DNA of 64,000 nt from JACKJK01 sp046159835. Its GTDB lineage: Bacteria; Pseudomonadota; Alphaproteobacteria; Rhizobiales; Tepidamorphaceae. Of this stretch, positions 1-7,530 are shown in pieces. Every line of letters begins with the position of its first letter. Within the stretch, counting starts at the first letter, position 1. The stretch spans positions 1 to 64,000 of the forward strand of contig NZ_JBJXCY010000001.1 in NCBI RefSeq assembly GCF_046159835.1. The letters run 5' to 3'. Under the pieces are notes generated by a model, which searched no databases, was not told where the DNA came from, and was given only the letters and a program-made list of their open reading frames with translations. Both the position numbers and the translations under genes were made by a program.

Positions 1-165
1 GTTCATGACGGCGATCACTTCAGGATGCCCGGTCAGCAATTCATCCATTTTCGTGCTGGGTGAAATTGTTCCAGATCCCCTTTTCAGAGTGGCCATCAAC
101 GCTTCCGGCATCATACAAGCCTCTAAGAGATGCAGAAGTGTAACCGGGCTCGCGCTATCGCTCAT
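1..165 (-). CDS. Partial unknown ORF leaving the left edge
   Basis: Reading leftward from an ATG at 165-163 there is an uninterrupted frame of 55 codons to the edge of the window. The peptide begins MSDSASPVTLLHLL and continues with an amphipathic Leu/Met/Glu-rich composition (for example MDELLTGHPEVIAVMN at the edge). I recognise no family. No convincing ribosome binding site precedes the ATG, and the base composition is lower in GC than the flanking backbone, as in much of the first kilobase. It may be the N-terminus of a real small gene or a chance open frame. Confidence 0.3.
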   Translation of the reverse strand, partial: MSDSASPVTLLHLLEACMMPEALMATLKRGSGTISPSTKMDELLTGHPEVIAVMN

Positions 166-265
166 TGCATTAATGCAAACAGCTAAATGGCAATCGAGTG
201 AGCTAGATGGCCATAATCTAAGAAGTGTTCCTCCAAACAAGCAGGGCTTGCGTGCAGCCCGCTTC

Positions 266-437
266 TATCGTGTACCGCTTGCAAGGTGACCTACTAGCGA
301 AGCGTCGGGAGCTCGCCCGCCCGTAATCGGAACGCCCCGGAATACGGTCCCTTGAGGGGGCGGGGGTAGTGGTCGGTCTCTAGCGCAGCACGCGAGCCAG
401 TCCTTTATTTGACTGGTTCGGCTTGCGGTTCCCAACC
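266..437 (+). repeat. Diverged repeat, copy A (left, truncated element end)
   Basis: The first 86 bases (266-351) match 20291-20376 at 82 of 86 positions. Both copies start abruptly at the same base, TATCGTGTACCGC, with unrelated sequence to the left. Weaker similarity continues to about 437 (shared CAGCACGCG and TCCCAAC blocks). In copy B this sequence lies downstream of the stop codon of the HTH gene of the integrase-bearing element. In copy A it is followed directly by a scrap of the same HTH gene, so about 300 bases have been lost between the two. I read it as the remnant end of a related mobile element. Confidence 0.75.
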
Positions 438-516
438 AGCGCCTTGCAGATCGCCAGCCGCCGACCGGCCTGCCGTCATCAGCGGTCAGCGTTGCATATG
501 ATGACCTAGGCTTGCC
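437..516 (-). pseudogene. C-terminal scrap of an element HTH protein
   Basis: Translated leftward, this stretch gives a peptide containing YATLTADDGR and GWR, which aligns with the C-terminal region of the HTH protein at 20739-21413 (YATLTADDGRLVSGWRFASRW is split across that gene's end). Only about 25 codons are recognisable, with no start and no remaining N-terminal domain. The DNA is roughly 75% identical over 80 bases. Its position immediately beside repeat copy A shows that both derive from the same kind of element as the one at 20.3-24.35 kb. Confidence 0.7.
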
Positions 517-966
517 GTCGGAAGAACCGCGACGTCCGTTTCAAACTTGCGATGGTCGTCCCTTCACGGGGGGCTTCAAGACAAAGCCTCACATCATACC
601 AATGATCACCGAAGTTCAGACCAAGCCTTGCTGGCACATGATCTATAGCGTCGTAGTACGTCTATATTGGTCGCGATCGACCATGATCGAACGGGATGGC
701 TAAAACGAGGCTTGATTGGTTTTCACCTCGCGCTGGCTGGTGATGAGGCGTGCATCTGTCTTCCGGCGTCGAGAGTTCATCATGCATTCGGGCTAACAAA
801 GTCGCTCGCCGAGCTACCTCCTAAGGATCGGCAACGGTCAGGGGCACTATCAACGCCTCGAGTATGGCTCCAACGAGCAGTGCCCCGAATTAGGGGGTTA
901 ATAGCTGCATGCTCACTGACGTTCGACTGATGTGGAACCATTCTTCTCGCTTTCCATTTGTTTCGC
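517..966. other. Gene-poor stretch, no supported gene
   Basis: About 450 bases of lower-GC sequence lie between the element scrap and the first small gene. Open frames here are short and have no recognisable family or ribosome binding site. An 8-base inverted repeat (GGGGCACT at 841-848, AGTGCCCC at 879-886) could form a long-loop hairpin, but nothing ties it to a function. Confidence 0.5.
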
Positions 967-1275
967 ATGGAAACGCGCATTTACCTGCTGAAGCCCGGCG
1001 CGGACGCCAACGACCCGCAGTGGGACCTCGCCTCGAACCGCGGCGAAGTCTGGGTTCGCGCACACTCGCCTGCCGACGCGCGGGTGGTGGCCAGCGAGGC
1101 CGAAGTCGACTTTCACGACATCAACGCCAAGCCGTCGCACGGAACCACGACGGAGTTCGCCAGCGCATTTCGCAACATCAAGCTGTATGAAGCAGTCGAG
1201 TGGCACGGCGACGAGTACCCCGCCGATGAACCTCGCGAAGTGGTGTGGGGACTATGCACCTCCCCAACCAAGTAG
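967..1275 (+). CDS. Small hypothetical protein
   Basis: A 102-residue soluble protein beginning METRIYLLKPG. It is acidic and rich in Glu, Asp and Trp, with no membrane segment, signal peptide or cysteine pair. The ATG at 967 was preferred over a TTG three codons upstream. Neither has a strong ribosome binding site. Codon use resembles the high-GC backbone, unlike the DNA before it, which argues that the gene is real. The sequence has the look of a short conserved hypothetical of alphaproteobacteria, but I do not recognise the family. It lies 44 bases upstream of the broken DUF421 gene. Confidence 0.55.
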   Translation: METRIYLLKPGADANDPQWDLASNRGEVWVRAHSPADARVVASEAEVDFHDINAKPSHGTTTEFASAFRNIKLYEAVEWHGDEYPADEPREVVWGLCTSPTK

Positions 1276-1319
1276 GGGCAGGTGCTAGCTGACGGATCAG
1301 ACAAACGAGTGCATTAAAT

Positions 1320-1819
1320 ATGGAACCGGCTCAGACTTGGACATCGGAGCCAGACCGACTGCTCCACATTGCCGCCTCCTGTGCGGTGTTCTTCTCTTAC
1401 ATCGTGGCGCTGACCCGGCTGTCGGGGAAGCGCACGACAGCAAACTTAAACAATTTTGACTGGATAATTACTGTCGGTATTGGCTCACTGATGGCATCGG
1501 GAATACTGTTGCGCAACGTGTCCATGGTGGATGCGATGCTAGCGGTTGCCGTGCTGGCCGCGCTGCAGTGGCTGACCACATGGGCGGCCATGGCGCACTG
1601 CAGCCGGACGCCGTCTCGAGCGAGCGCATTTCGCGCGAGGAAATCGACTCCGCACTTCGCCGCGCCGGGCTTCCCGACCGCAGTGAAGCCGCCTGGGTCG
1701 TCATCGAGAACAATGGCGAACTGTCGGTGATCGCGCGCGAGAACAAGACGAATGCTGCCGGCAATGCGCTGATCCAGGTGCTGACCGAACGAACGGATCG
1801 ACGCACGGGAGGGAGCGGA
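1320..1819 (+). pseudogene. Broken DUF421 (YetF-like) membrane protein gene
   Basis: The first ~85 codons encode a typical DUF421 N-terminus: three hydrophobic segments around YIVALTRLSGKRT and ITVGIGSLMASGILL. At about 1587-1600 the frame is lost, and the family's soluble C-terminal segment continues in another frame (ISREEIDSALRRAGL, then AAWVVIENNGELSVI). Compared with intact relatives, about 25 residues around the end of the third membrane helix are missing, so this looks like a small out-of-frame deletion. The displaced C-terminal frame has no stop codon and reads straight into the downstream Crp/Fnr gene. DUF421 proteins are inner-membrane proteins of unclear function, often stress-linked. 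Confidence 0.75.
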
Positions 1820-2569
1820 ATGATAGTCAGCACCACTCGTGCGCGAATGGGCGAAGATGACCACATCGGCATGGTCGGACGGCTTTCCAAAGATCTGTGG
1901 GACCGCCTGTGCGCAGCATGCAGCGACATTCGCCTCGTGGGGCCTAAGGAGTACCTCTCAAAGGCCGGTGAACCGATCACCGAGAGCGCGCTCCTGCTCG
2001 ACGGCATCATGGTGCTGTGCATCGCCCCAAACGCGGTGCGTCCCGACAGCCACTTGATGGTCGCGATCCAGGTACCGGGCGATTTCGTGGACCTGCACGG
2101 TCTGCCGCTGGGCTGCCTGGACCATGACGTGCGAACCCTGACGGCCTCGCGCATCGCCTTCTTTCCCCATGCTGCGCTCGAAGAGATCATGGAAGACGTC
2201 GAACATGCGCGCTCGCTGTGGGAATTGACGATGATCGACGCGGCCATTCACCGGCACTGGACCTACCGAAGCGGTCGCCTGCGCGCGCTGGCTTCCATGG
2301 CCGATTTCCTGTGCGAGTACGATCTGCGCATGCAGCAGGCCGGGCGCGCGGTGGAAGACCGGCTGCCGATGCCGCTGATGCAGTCCGACCTGGCCGAGGT
2401 CACTGGCCTGTCCAAGGTCCATGTGAGCCGCGTGCTGAAGGACCTGCGCGATGCTGGCCTTTGCACCGTTCGAAACGGCGTGGCGGAAATCCACGACCGG
2501 CCCGGCCTGCGGAAGATCGCCGGATATGACCCGGCCTATCTCTACCTGCAGGCCTCGGCCTCGATCTAG
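1820..2569 (+). CDS. Crp/Fnr-family transcriptional regulator
   Basis: A 249-residue regulator. Residues ~10-130 form a cyclic-nucleotide-binding-type beta-roll (PGDFVDLHGL is the recognisable turn). A dimerisation helix follows, then a winged HTH near residues 185-215 (QSDLAEVTGLSKVHVSRVL). The Fnr-type cluster of N-terminal cysteines is absent, so direct Fe-S oxygen sensing is unlikely. The start at 1820 follows a strong GGAGGG ribosome binding site at 1809-1814. The same frame is open upstream into the DUF421 remnant, so a longer fusion protein is formally possible. A 76-base segment of its 3' end is duplicated at 6313-6388. Confidence 0.85.
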   Translation: MIVSTTRARMGEDDHIGMVGRLSKDLWDRLCAACSDIRLVGPKEYLSKAGEPITESALLLDGIMVLCIAPNAVRPDSHLMVAIQVPGDFVDLHGLPLGCLDHDVRTLTASRIAFFPHAALEEIMEDVEHARSLWELTMIDAAIHRHWTYRSGRLRALASMADFLCEYDLRMQQAGRAVEDRLPMPLMQSDLAEVTGLSKVHVSRVLKDLRDAGLCTVRNGVAEIHDRPGLRKIAGYDPAYLYLQASASI

Positions 2570-2661
2570 TCTTCTGCTGGCCCCATTGCGCATGCACATA
2601 AATGCCTGTCAATCTTATCTAAAGATCACCCGCAGGTGATCAATTGGAAAGTGCGGGCCAG

Positions 2662-3735
2662 CTAATGGCCGAGCCGGTTCATTTGCGTCTTGAGCTCAAA
2701 TCTAACGCCGGTTGAGTCCCGTGAAAGAACGCTCTCGCCCATGAAATCGAGCGGGACCACTTGCTCGAGAATCCGCGAGCCGAAGCCCTTGCGACTCCCT
2801 TGGTGAACCGGGGGGCCATTCACCTCGGCCCAAACCATGCGAAACGGGTCCGCCGTATTCGGTCGACCAGCCGACCATGACAAGTGAACCTTGCCGTCAG
2901 CATGAGACAGCGCGCCATATTTCAGCGCGTTGGTGGCCAGCTCATTGAGCGCCAGCATCATTGTGAAGACCTGCCCGGCGGACAGCCGCACAGGAGGGCC
3001 ATCGATAACGAACTGGTCGTCTCCGGACCGAAATGGACGGAGTGCATGGTCCACAACCTCGCTCAGGTCCCCATCAGCCCGCCGCGAGCCGGTGAGTACG
3101 GATTGCGCCTTGGCGAGAGCATCGATTCTCTGCGCCACCGCCACGCCAGCCTCCTTCTTCGTCTCGGCGGCGTTGAGTGTCTGGCGGACGATGGTGGACA
3201 CAATGGTCAGGGTGTTCTTGATCCGGTGACCGAGTTCCGCGCTCAGCAACCGTGCGTGTTCCTCCGCCTCAACCGTGGCGGTCGTCTCGATGACAGTGTC
3301 CATCATCCCCCTGACAATGCCGTCCTCATCCCGGATGGGGCTGTAGCAGAAGGTGAAATAGGCCTGCTCGGGATACCCATGCCGATTGATGATCAGGGGA
3401 AAGTTTTCAATGAAGGTCGGCTCTCCGGCGAAGGCCCGCTCCGCGATCGGGCCGATCTCGGCCCAGACTTCACTCCACACATCACGGAAGGATCGACCGA
3501 GTGCGGATGGCTTCTCGCCAAGGATGGGCGTGAATGCATCGTTGTGCAGCGTGATGAGGTCCGTTCCCCAAACGACGCATTTGGGGAACCTGGAATTCAA
3601 TGCCATCCCCAAGGCGATCTTCAACGCCGATGGCCAGGTTTCGATCGGGCCAAGTGGATTGTCCATCCAGTCATGGGCGCGAACAGCTTCACCCATTTCG
3701 CCTCCGCCGACCAGAAACTGGAATGACTGATTCAT
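2662..3735 (-). CDS. PAS-HWE family histidine kinase
   Basis: A 357-residue soluble kinase. The N-terminal ~150 residues form a PAS-like sensor. The HWE-family signatures follow: the phospho-acceptor His170 in ELGHRIKNTL, Asn264 in the N-box NELATNALKYGA, and the WxE motif at 302-304 (VWAEV). A G-box (GFGSRILE) ends the ATPase domain. No membrane segment is present. HWE kinases in alphaproteobacteria commonly feed general-stress or light-response pathways. Two EcfG-like promoters lie within 1.7 kb downstream of its start, which fits but does not prove a link to the general stress response. There is no receiver gene nearby. Confidence 0.9.
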   Translation of the reverse strand: MNQSFQFLVGGGEMGEAVRAHDWMDNPLGPIETWPSALKIALGMALNSRFPKCVVWGTDLITLHNDAFTPILGEKPSALGRSFRDVWSEVWAEIGPIAERAFAGEPTFIENFPLIINRHGYPEQAYFTFCYSPIRDEDGIVRGMMDTVIETTATVEAEEHARLLSAELGHRIKNTLTIVSTIVRQTLNAAETKKEAGVAVAQRIDALAKAQSVLTGSRRADGDLSEVVDHALRPFRSGDDQFVIDGPPVRLSAGQVFTMMLALNELATNALKYGALSHADGKVHLSWSAGRPNTADPFRMVWAEVNGPPVHQGSRKGFGSRILEQVVPLDFMGESVLSRDSTGVRFELKTQMNRLGH

Positions 3736-4101
3736 GCGGAATCCCCCCGCTCCAGCTGAAAGGCCAGCGAGAGTGCATCGTCACGCTCGCATGCCATCCC
3801 AGAAACGACAAGCACACCACCAACAATATGACGCTAACGTAACGTAAACTCGCCCCGCGTCAAATGAATTTCCCAGACCAGCGGGATCCCGTTCACCCAT
3901 TGCATGTGCTCGACCAATATTTGTGCATTCTCCATTTGCAACAACTGGTTGCCCCATAGTCTGGTTACCCAGCCGGCCAATTTATCTTCGCCTGGTCGTG
4001 CCAGCAGATAACATTTGATAGGTGGCAGCATTGGAACGTCTTCATCGCACGAGGGTTTGGGTGGTGGGCAACACGACACCTCAAACCCAAAGGAGACCGT
4101 C
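3736..4101. other. Divergent intergenic region with a stress promoter
   Basis: This stretch separates the leftward HWE kinase from the rightward DUF892 gene. It carries the EcfG-like promoter at 4033-4057. A leftward frame of 65 codons (4031-3834, beginning MLPPIKCYLLAR) is open, but it has weak initiation signals and lower GC, and I do not call it a gene. Confidence 0.5.
4033..4057 (+). promoter_or_regulatory. EcfG-type general stress promoter
   Basis: GGAAC at 4033-4037, a 16-base spacer, then GGTT at 4054-4057. The alphaproteobacterial EcfG consensus is GGAAC-N16/17-CGTT. It lies 44 bases upstream of the DUF892 start codon, a natural distance for a short leader. DUF892 (YciE-like) genes are frequent general-stress targets. 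Confidence 0.6.
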
Positions 4102-4605
4102 ATGGGCCTGTTTTCAAAAGATATCGAAAACATGAACGACCTTTACATCCATACGCTGCGCGACATCTACTACGCCGAGAAGAAGATCGTGAAAGCGCTG
4201 CCGAAGATGATCGAGAAGGCCACCAACTCGAACCTTCGCCAGGGCTTCGAGACGCATCTCGAGGAAACCCGCACCCACGTATCCAGGCTCGAGAAGGTTT
4301 TCGAACTGGAGGGCGTCGAGGCCAAGGGCGTCACCTGCCCTGCCATTGATGGCATCATCGATGAAGCCAACGAGATCGCCGGTGAGGTCGACGACAAGAA
4401 CGTTCTCGACGCGGCACTGATCGCGGCTGCGCAGGCAGTCGAGCACTACGAAATGACCCGCTACGGCACCCTGATCAGCTGGGCCGAAGAACTTGGACGC
4501 AGCCAGTCCGCCGCCATTCTCCGCGACACGCTCGAGGAGGAAAAAGCTACGGATGACAAGCTGTCGGATCTGGCCGAGAGCCGCGTGAACCAGGCTGCGG
4601 CGTAA
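4102..4605 (+). CDS. DUF892 (YciE/YciF-like) ferritin-like protein
   Basis: A 167-residue all-helical protein of the DUF892 family, a ferritin-like four-helix bundle. Typical segments are DLYIHTLRDIYYAEKKIVKALPKM at the N-terminus (quoted only as a landmark at residues ~12-35), ETRTHVSRLEKVFE, and AVEHYEMTRYGTLISWAEELG. Glu and His residues at the usual metal-ligand positions are kept (EKKI, HLEET, VEHYE). Proteins of this family accumulate under osmotic, oxidative or desiccation stress. The ATG at 4102 follows AAGGAG with good spacing. The gene has its own EcfG-like promoter and a strong terminator, so it is probably monocistronic. Confidence 0.9.
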   Translation: MGLFSKDIENMNDLYIHTLRDIYYAEKKIVKALPKMIEKATNSNLRQGFETHLEETRTHVSRLEKVFELEGVEAKGVTCPAIDGIIDEANEIAGEVDDKNVLDAALIAAAQAVEHYEMTRYGTLISWAEELGRSQSAAILRDTLEEEKATDDKLSDLAESRVNQAAA

Positions 4606-4612
4606 TCCTCTT

Positions 4613-4637
4613 CGGTGCCGCGACATTCGCGGCACCG
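4613..4637 (+). terminator. Terminator hairpin after the DUF892 gene
   Basis: A perfect 10-base-pair stem, CGGTGCCGCG (4613-4622) with CGCGGCACCG (4628-4637), closes a 5-base loop 8 bases after the stop codon. The T tract is weak (CTTTG), as is common in high-GC genomes. Confidence 0.7.
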
Positions 4638-4834
4638 GACTTTGCGCCGGGCCGGGCGGGTTGCGATGCCCATATTCATTGAGACCCGCGATATGCGGGC
4701 CTGGCAGGGCAGGCGGGACCTTTGCAACTCACTCGCAAGAACCAAAAGGCTCATGAACACAAGCATCTCAAATCTTGAGGCCTCCGCCGGTCCATGGCCA
4801 GCGCGCCGCGGCCTGTGTCGGGTTTGGAGCGCCG

Positions 4835-5212
4835 ATGTCGAGGAATAACAACGAAGTATCGGATCCTACTGGCTCCAACGATGATGCCGGAGTGACACAG
4901 CAGGCATCCAGCCCGGCCTCCCACCGCGCCGCGGTGCAAGAGGGACGCACGGGCGACAAGGTACCGGGAATCGATCCGGCGGCAGCACCCATGGAAACCG
5001 ACGCCGAAGCCGGTGGTCAGCAAACGCCCGGATCCGCCCCAGCCGATTTCAACCGTCAGGCGCCAGATGCGCACGGCAGCGCGGACGGTCCAGCCATGCG
5101 ACCGGTCTCGACCGCCCGATCGCAGGATCGGACAATGCGTTTCGTTGGTGTCGTATCGGCTGCAGTGCTCGTCGTGCTCGGCGTGGCACTGTTGATCTGG
5201 GCACTGGTGTGA
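4835..5212 (+). CDS. Hypothetical tail-anchored membrane protein
   Basis: A 125-residue protein with a long, low-complexity hydrophilic region rich in Ala, Asp, Gln and Pro (residues 1-98), followed by one C-terminal transmembrane helix (MRFVGVVSAAVLVVLG, then WALV at the end). The arrangement suggests a tail-anchored inner-membrane protein with its soluble part in the cytoplasm. The start at 4835 has GGAG nine bases upstream. No family is recognised. It lies between two genes with stress promoters, so a stress-related role is possible, but no stress promoter was seen directly before it. Confidence 0.6.
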   Translation: MSRNNNEVSDPTGSNDDAGVTQQASSPASHRAAVQEGRTGDKVPGIDPAAAPMETDAEAGGQQTPGSAPADFNRQAPDAHGSADGPAMRPVSTARSQDRTMRFVGVVSAAVLVVLGVALLIWALV

Positions 5213-5239
5213 CGACCGCGGAAGCGTTTGTCCCGCAGC

Positions 5240-5264
5240 GGAACCATGGTGCCATAAGGCCGTT
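5240..5264 (+). promoter_or_regulatory. EcfG-type general stress promoter (perfect match)
   Basis: GGAAC at 5240-5244, a 16-base spacer, and CGTT at 5261-5264, an exact match to GGAAC-N16-CGTT. It lies about 137 bases upstream of the short-chain dehydrogenase start at 5401, with no other gene between. Confidence 0.7.
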
Positions 5265-5400
5265 GCAACAACAGTTCGGCGGTCAGGCAGGTGCACTTTG
5301 AGAACCACCAGAGCGACGGCATGGCTGCACGCAACATGCCTTTCGCGGCGGCCCAGCCGATCCGTTAACTTAAAACCCCATGTGTGCCGGGAGTTCGGCC

Positions 5401-6249
5401 ATGACTCAGTTTTCCACCAATCGTGTTCAGGATCAGCAACCCGGTCTCGAAGACGAGATGTCGCCACCCCCTGACTACATGCCTCGCTTTCCCGGGTCGG
5501 GTCGGCTTGAGGGCAAGGTCGCCATCATCACCGGCGGAGATTCCGGCATCGGCCGAGCGACAGCCGTCCTGTTCGCACGCGAGGGCGCGCGGGTCGCGAT
5601 CATCTACCTGAACGAGGACGACGACGCCGAAACCACGCTGGAAGCGGTGCGCTCGGAAGGATCTCAGGGCATCGCCCTGCGCGGCGATGTCGGCGAGAAA
5701 GCCTTCTGCCGCGAATGCGTCGCCCGCGTGGTGAAGGAATGGGGGCGCCTCGACATTCTCGTCAACAACGCCGCCGAGCAGCACAGCCAGGACGCGTTCG
5801 AGGACGTGAGCGAGGAGCAGATCGAGGCAACCTTCCGTACAAACGTCTTCGGGCAGATGTTCATGGTCCAGGAAGCACTGCCGCATCTGGGAGAAGGTGC
5901 GGCCATCGTCGCGACCACGTCGATCACCGCATATCGCGGCCAGGACCTGCTGATCGATTACGCATCGACGAAGGGTGCCGTGCTGTCCCTTACGCGCGCC
6001 CTTGCCCAGAAACTTGCAGGCTCAGGCGTCCGGGTGAACGGCGTTGCGCCAGGACCGATCTGGACGCCGCTCATCCCAGCTTCCTTCCCGCCGGACAAGG
6101 TCGAGAGCTTCGGGGAGTCGTCTCCCTTGGGTCGGCCCGGCCAGCCAAACGAGGTGGCGCCATCCATCCTGTTCCTGAGCTGCGAGGACAGCTCCTACAT
6201 GACCGGACATGTCCTGCACCCCGACGGCGGAGCACCGATCGGCGATTGA
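5401..6249 (+). CDS. SDR-family oxidoreductase (YghA-like)
   Basis: A 282-residue classical short-chain dehydrogenase with the ~40-residue N-terminal extension seen in the YghA/YhdF/GsiB-associated stress subgroup. It has the NAD(P) motif TGGDSGIGRA (residues ~49-58), NNA motif (LVNNAAEQ), catalytic Ser in TTSIT, and the YASTK catalytic pair. The C-terminus (GHVLHPDGGAPIGD) matches the family end. Substrate is unknown; relatives are called glucose or general oxidoreductases. Start ATG at 5401 follows GGGAG. The perfect EcfG-like promoter upstream marks it as a likely general-stress gene. Confidence 0.9.
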   Translation: MTQFSTNRVQDQQPGLEDEMSPPPDYMPRFPGSGRLEGKVAIITGGDSGIGRATAVLFAREGARVAIIYLNEDDDAETTLEAVRSEGSQGIALRGDVGEKAFCRECVARVVKEWGRLDILVNNAAEQHSQDAFEDVSEEQIEATFRTNVFGQMFMVQEALPHLGEGAAIVATTSITAYRGQDLLIDYASTKGAVLSLTRALAQKLAGSGVRVNGVAPGPIWTPLIPASFPPDKVESFGESSPLGRPGQPNEVAPSILFLSCEDSSYMTGHVLHPDGGAPIGD

Positions 6250-6291
6250 TTACGAAACATATTGCAGGCTCGCTCGTCTCCGATTTGGATC

Positions 6292-6411
6292 AGAGACCTG
6301 CGCTCGTTTGGAAATGGCGTGGCGGAAATCCACGACCGGCCCGGCCTGCGGAAGATCGCCGGATATGACCCGGCCTATCTGTACCTGCCGGAGTCCGCTC
6401 CGGTTGAATGA
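6292..6411 (+). pseudogene. 3' fragment of a Crp/Fnr regulator gene
   Basis: About 40 codons encode the end of a Crp/Fnr protein: RDLR, then NGVAEIHDRPGLRKIAGY and a stop at 6409-6411. Bases 6313-6388 match 2474-2549 of the intact regulator at 74 of 76 positions, while upstream codons and the last few residues differ. There is no start and no HTH. The 3' end of the leftward methyltransferase gene overlaps it by 37 bases, so the fragment sits exactly on a rearrangement joint. Confidence 0.85.
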
Positions 6412-6983
6412 GCGGGTCGCGATGAGAATAACGCCGCGATCCAAGTATCCCCCTCGCACCGCTTGATGGAATGGTTCGGCCGCGTCTCGCTCAGTGCCCC
6501 CACGAGCCGGGTTTCCACATCGCGCGCCGTCAATCGGGTCTCGGTTTCCCCGGTATAGCCGGCGACAAGGCAGTCCCCGTCAGGCGCAAGATCGCGGCCA
6601 ACGCAGGCTATGGTGCGCGCCAGCGCGTCGTCTTCCAGGTAGTAGAGAACTTCCGATAGCACGATCAGGTCCCATTGCCCTGACGGCCAGTCCTGCGGGA
6701 CGGCTGCGACCTCAAAGCGGGCGTTGGGGATATGGCGCGCCCTCGCCACTTCGATGGCGGTCGGGGCGAAGTCCAGCCCCAGCAAGGCATCGCTGCGGCG
6801 CGCGATCTGCGCGCTCATGACACCGATCGAGCAGCCGACTTCCAGGACACGGCCATATCTGGCGCGCGGAAGCAGCGAAAGGCAGCGGGCGTACTTGTCC
6901 GCCTCGTAGGCACTGGTCTCGTAGTCCCACGGGTCCGGGTTCTCCCGGTAGAGGCGGTCGAAGGATGCGGCGTCTCGGGTCAT
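6375..6983 (-). CDS. NodS-like SAM-dependent methyltransferase
   Basis: A 202-residue class I methyltransferase of the NodS type. Motif I is VLEVGCSIGVMSAQIA (residues ~45-60). The acidic motif II (LLGLDFAPTAIEVAR) and the post-motif IVLSEVLYYL follow. NodS proteins N-methylate lipochitooligosaccharides; relatives outside nodulation loci sit with PIG-L deacetylases and glycosyltransferases in surface-glycan clusters, as here. The last ~13 residues are antisense to the Crp fragment, so the natural C-terminus has probably been replaced, although the catalytic core is whole. The start at 6983 overlaps the stop of the PIG-L remnant (ATGA-type), showing an original operon. Confidence 0.8.
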   Translation of the reverse strand: MTRDAASFDRLYRENPDPWDYETSAYEADKYARCLSLLPRARYGRVLEVGCSIGVMSAQIARRSDALLGLDFAPTAIEVARARHIPNARFEVAAVPQDWPSGQWDLIVLSEVLYYLEDDALARTIACVGRDLAPDGDCLVAGYTGETETRLTARDVETRLVGALSETRPNHSIKRCEGDTWIAALFSSRPAHSTGADSGRYR

Positions 6984-7290
6984 GCGGGAATGAATATCTC
7001 GTCGGTTTCGACGAAATGCTGAACAAGGTCGCACGGCATCCGGAAGCCTTCGGGATCGTCTTCGATCAGCCCGGTCATCTGCGATCCGTGGGCTGCGATG
7101 GCACGCGCCTTGATGAAGCGGTAGTCGGCGGTCGTAAAGCGCAGCATTCCCTCGCTCGAGGCCCCCTCGACCGGCGTCTGCACGCGCCCCCAGACCGGGC
7201 AGCCAAACACCCTCGGAATACGCCGACGCGCGGCGAGCCATTGGGCAAGCCGTCACACGCGCTGGTGGTCGGGGTGGCTGACAGCCAGAT
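6980..7290 (-). pseudogene. C-terminal remnant of a PIG-L deacetylase
   Basis: This frame encodes the second metal motif of PIG-L deacetylases, HPDH, at 7276-7265, then a premature TGA at 7255-7253. It reopens as RLAQWLAARRRIPRV, PVWGRV and the family C-terminus with AIAAHGSQMTGLIEDD and DPEGFRMP. The N-terminal half, including the first zinc motif (PHPDDE), is missing; its place is taken by the start of a glycosyltransferase gene. PIG-L enzymes remove N-acetyl groups from glycans, the step expected before a NodS-type N-methylation. It cannot be functional here. Confidence 0.8.
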
Positions 7291-7521
7291 GCCGACATTC
7301 TTGGCCTGCGCGGTACCCACGTTCTGGGCGAGCCGCACACCGACGAAGCGCGGGTGATCGGCAAAGCGGCTGATGACATCGCCGGTGTCGTCGCTCGAAC
7401 CGTCATCGATCACGAACACCGTCGTGTCCGGGTGAGACTGGCCAAGCGCGGCTTCAATGGCCTGCGGCAGGATGTGAGCGCGATTGAACGTGGGAATGAC
7501 GATTGCGACGCTGGGCAGCAT
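7291..7521 (-). pseudogene. N-terminal remnant of a small GT2 glycosyltransferase
   Basis: About 75 codons of a family-2 glycosyltransferase begin at an ATG at 7521: SVAIVIPTFNRAHILPQAI, the nucleotide-binding VIDDGSSDDT, and NVGTAQAKNVG. The gene then runs into the PIG-L remnant in a different frame, so the DxD and catalytic-base regions are absent. The most economical explanation is one deletion of more than 1 kb joining the 5' part of this gene to the 3' part of the adjacent deacetylase gene. It starts 10 bases after the upstream large glycosyltransferase, in the same operon. Confidence 0.75.
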
Positions 7522-7530
7522 GGTGTGCTC

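Noticed and set aside
841..886. Inverted repeat GGGGCACT ... AGTGCCCC
   Set aside because: Thirty-base loop, no adjacent gene end and no T tract; not enough to call a terminator or insertion-sequence end.
3834..4031. A 65-codon leftward frame starting MLPPIKCYLLAR
   Set aside because: No usable ribosome site, lower GC and no recognisable motif; it overlaps the upstream side of the DUF892 stress promoter.
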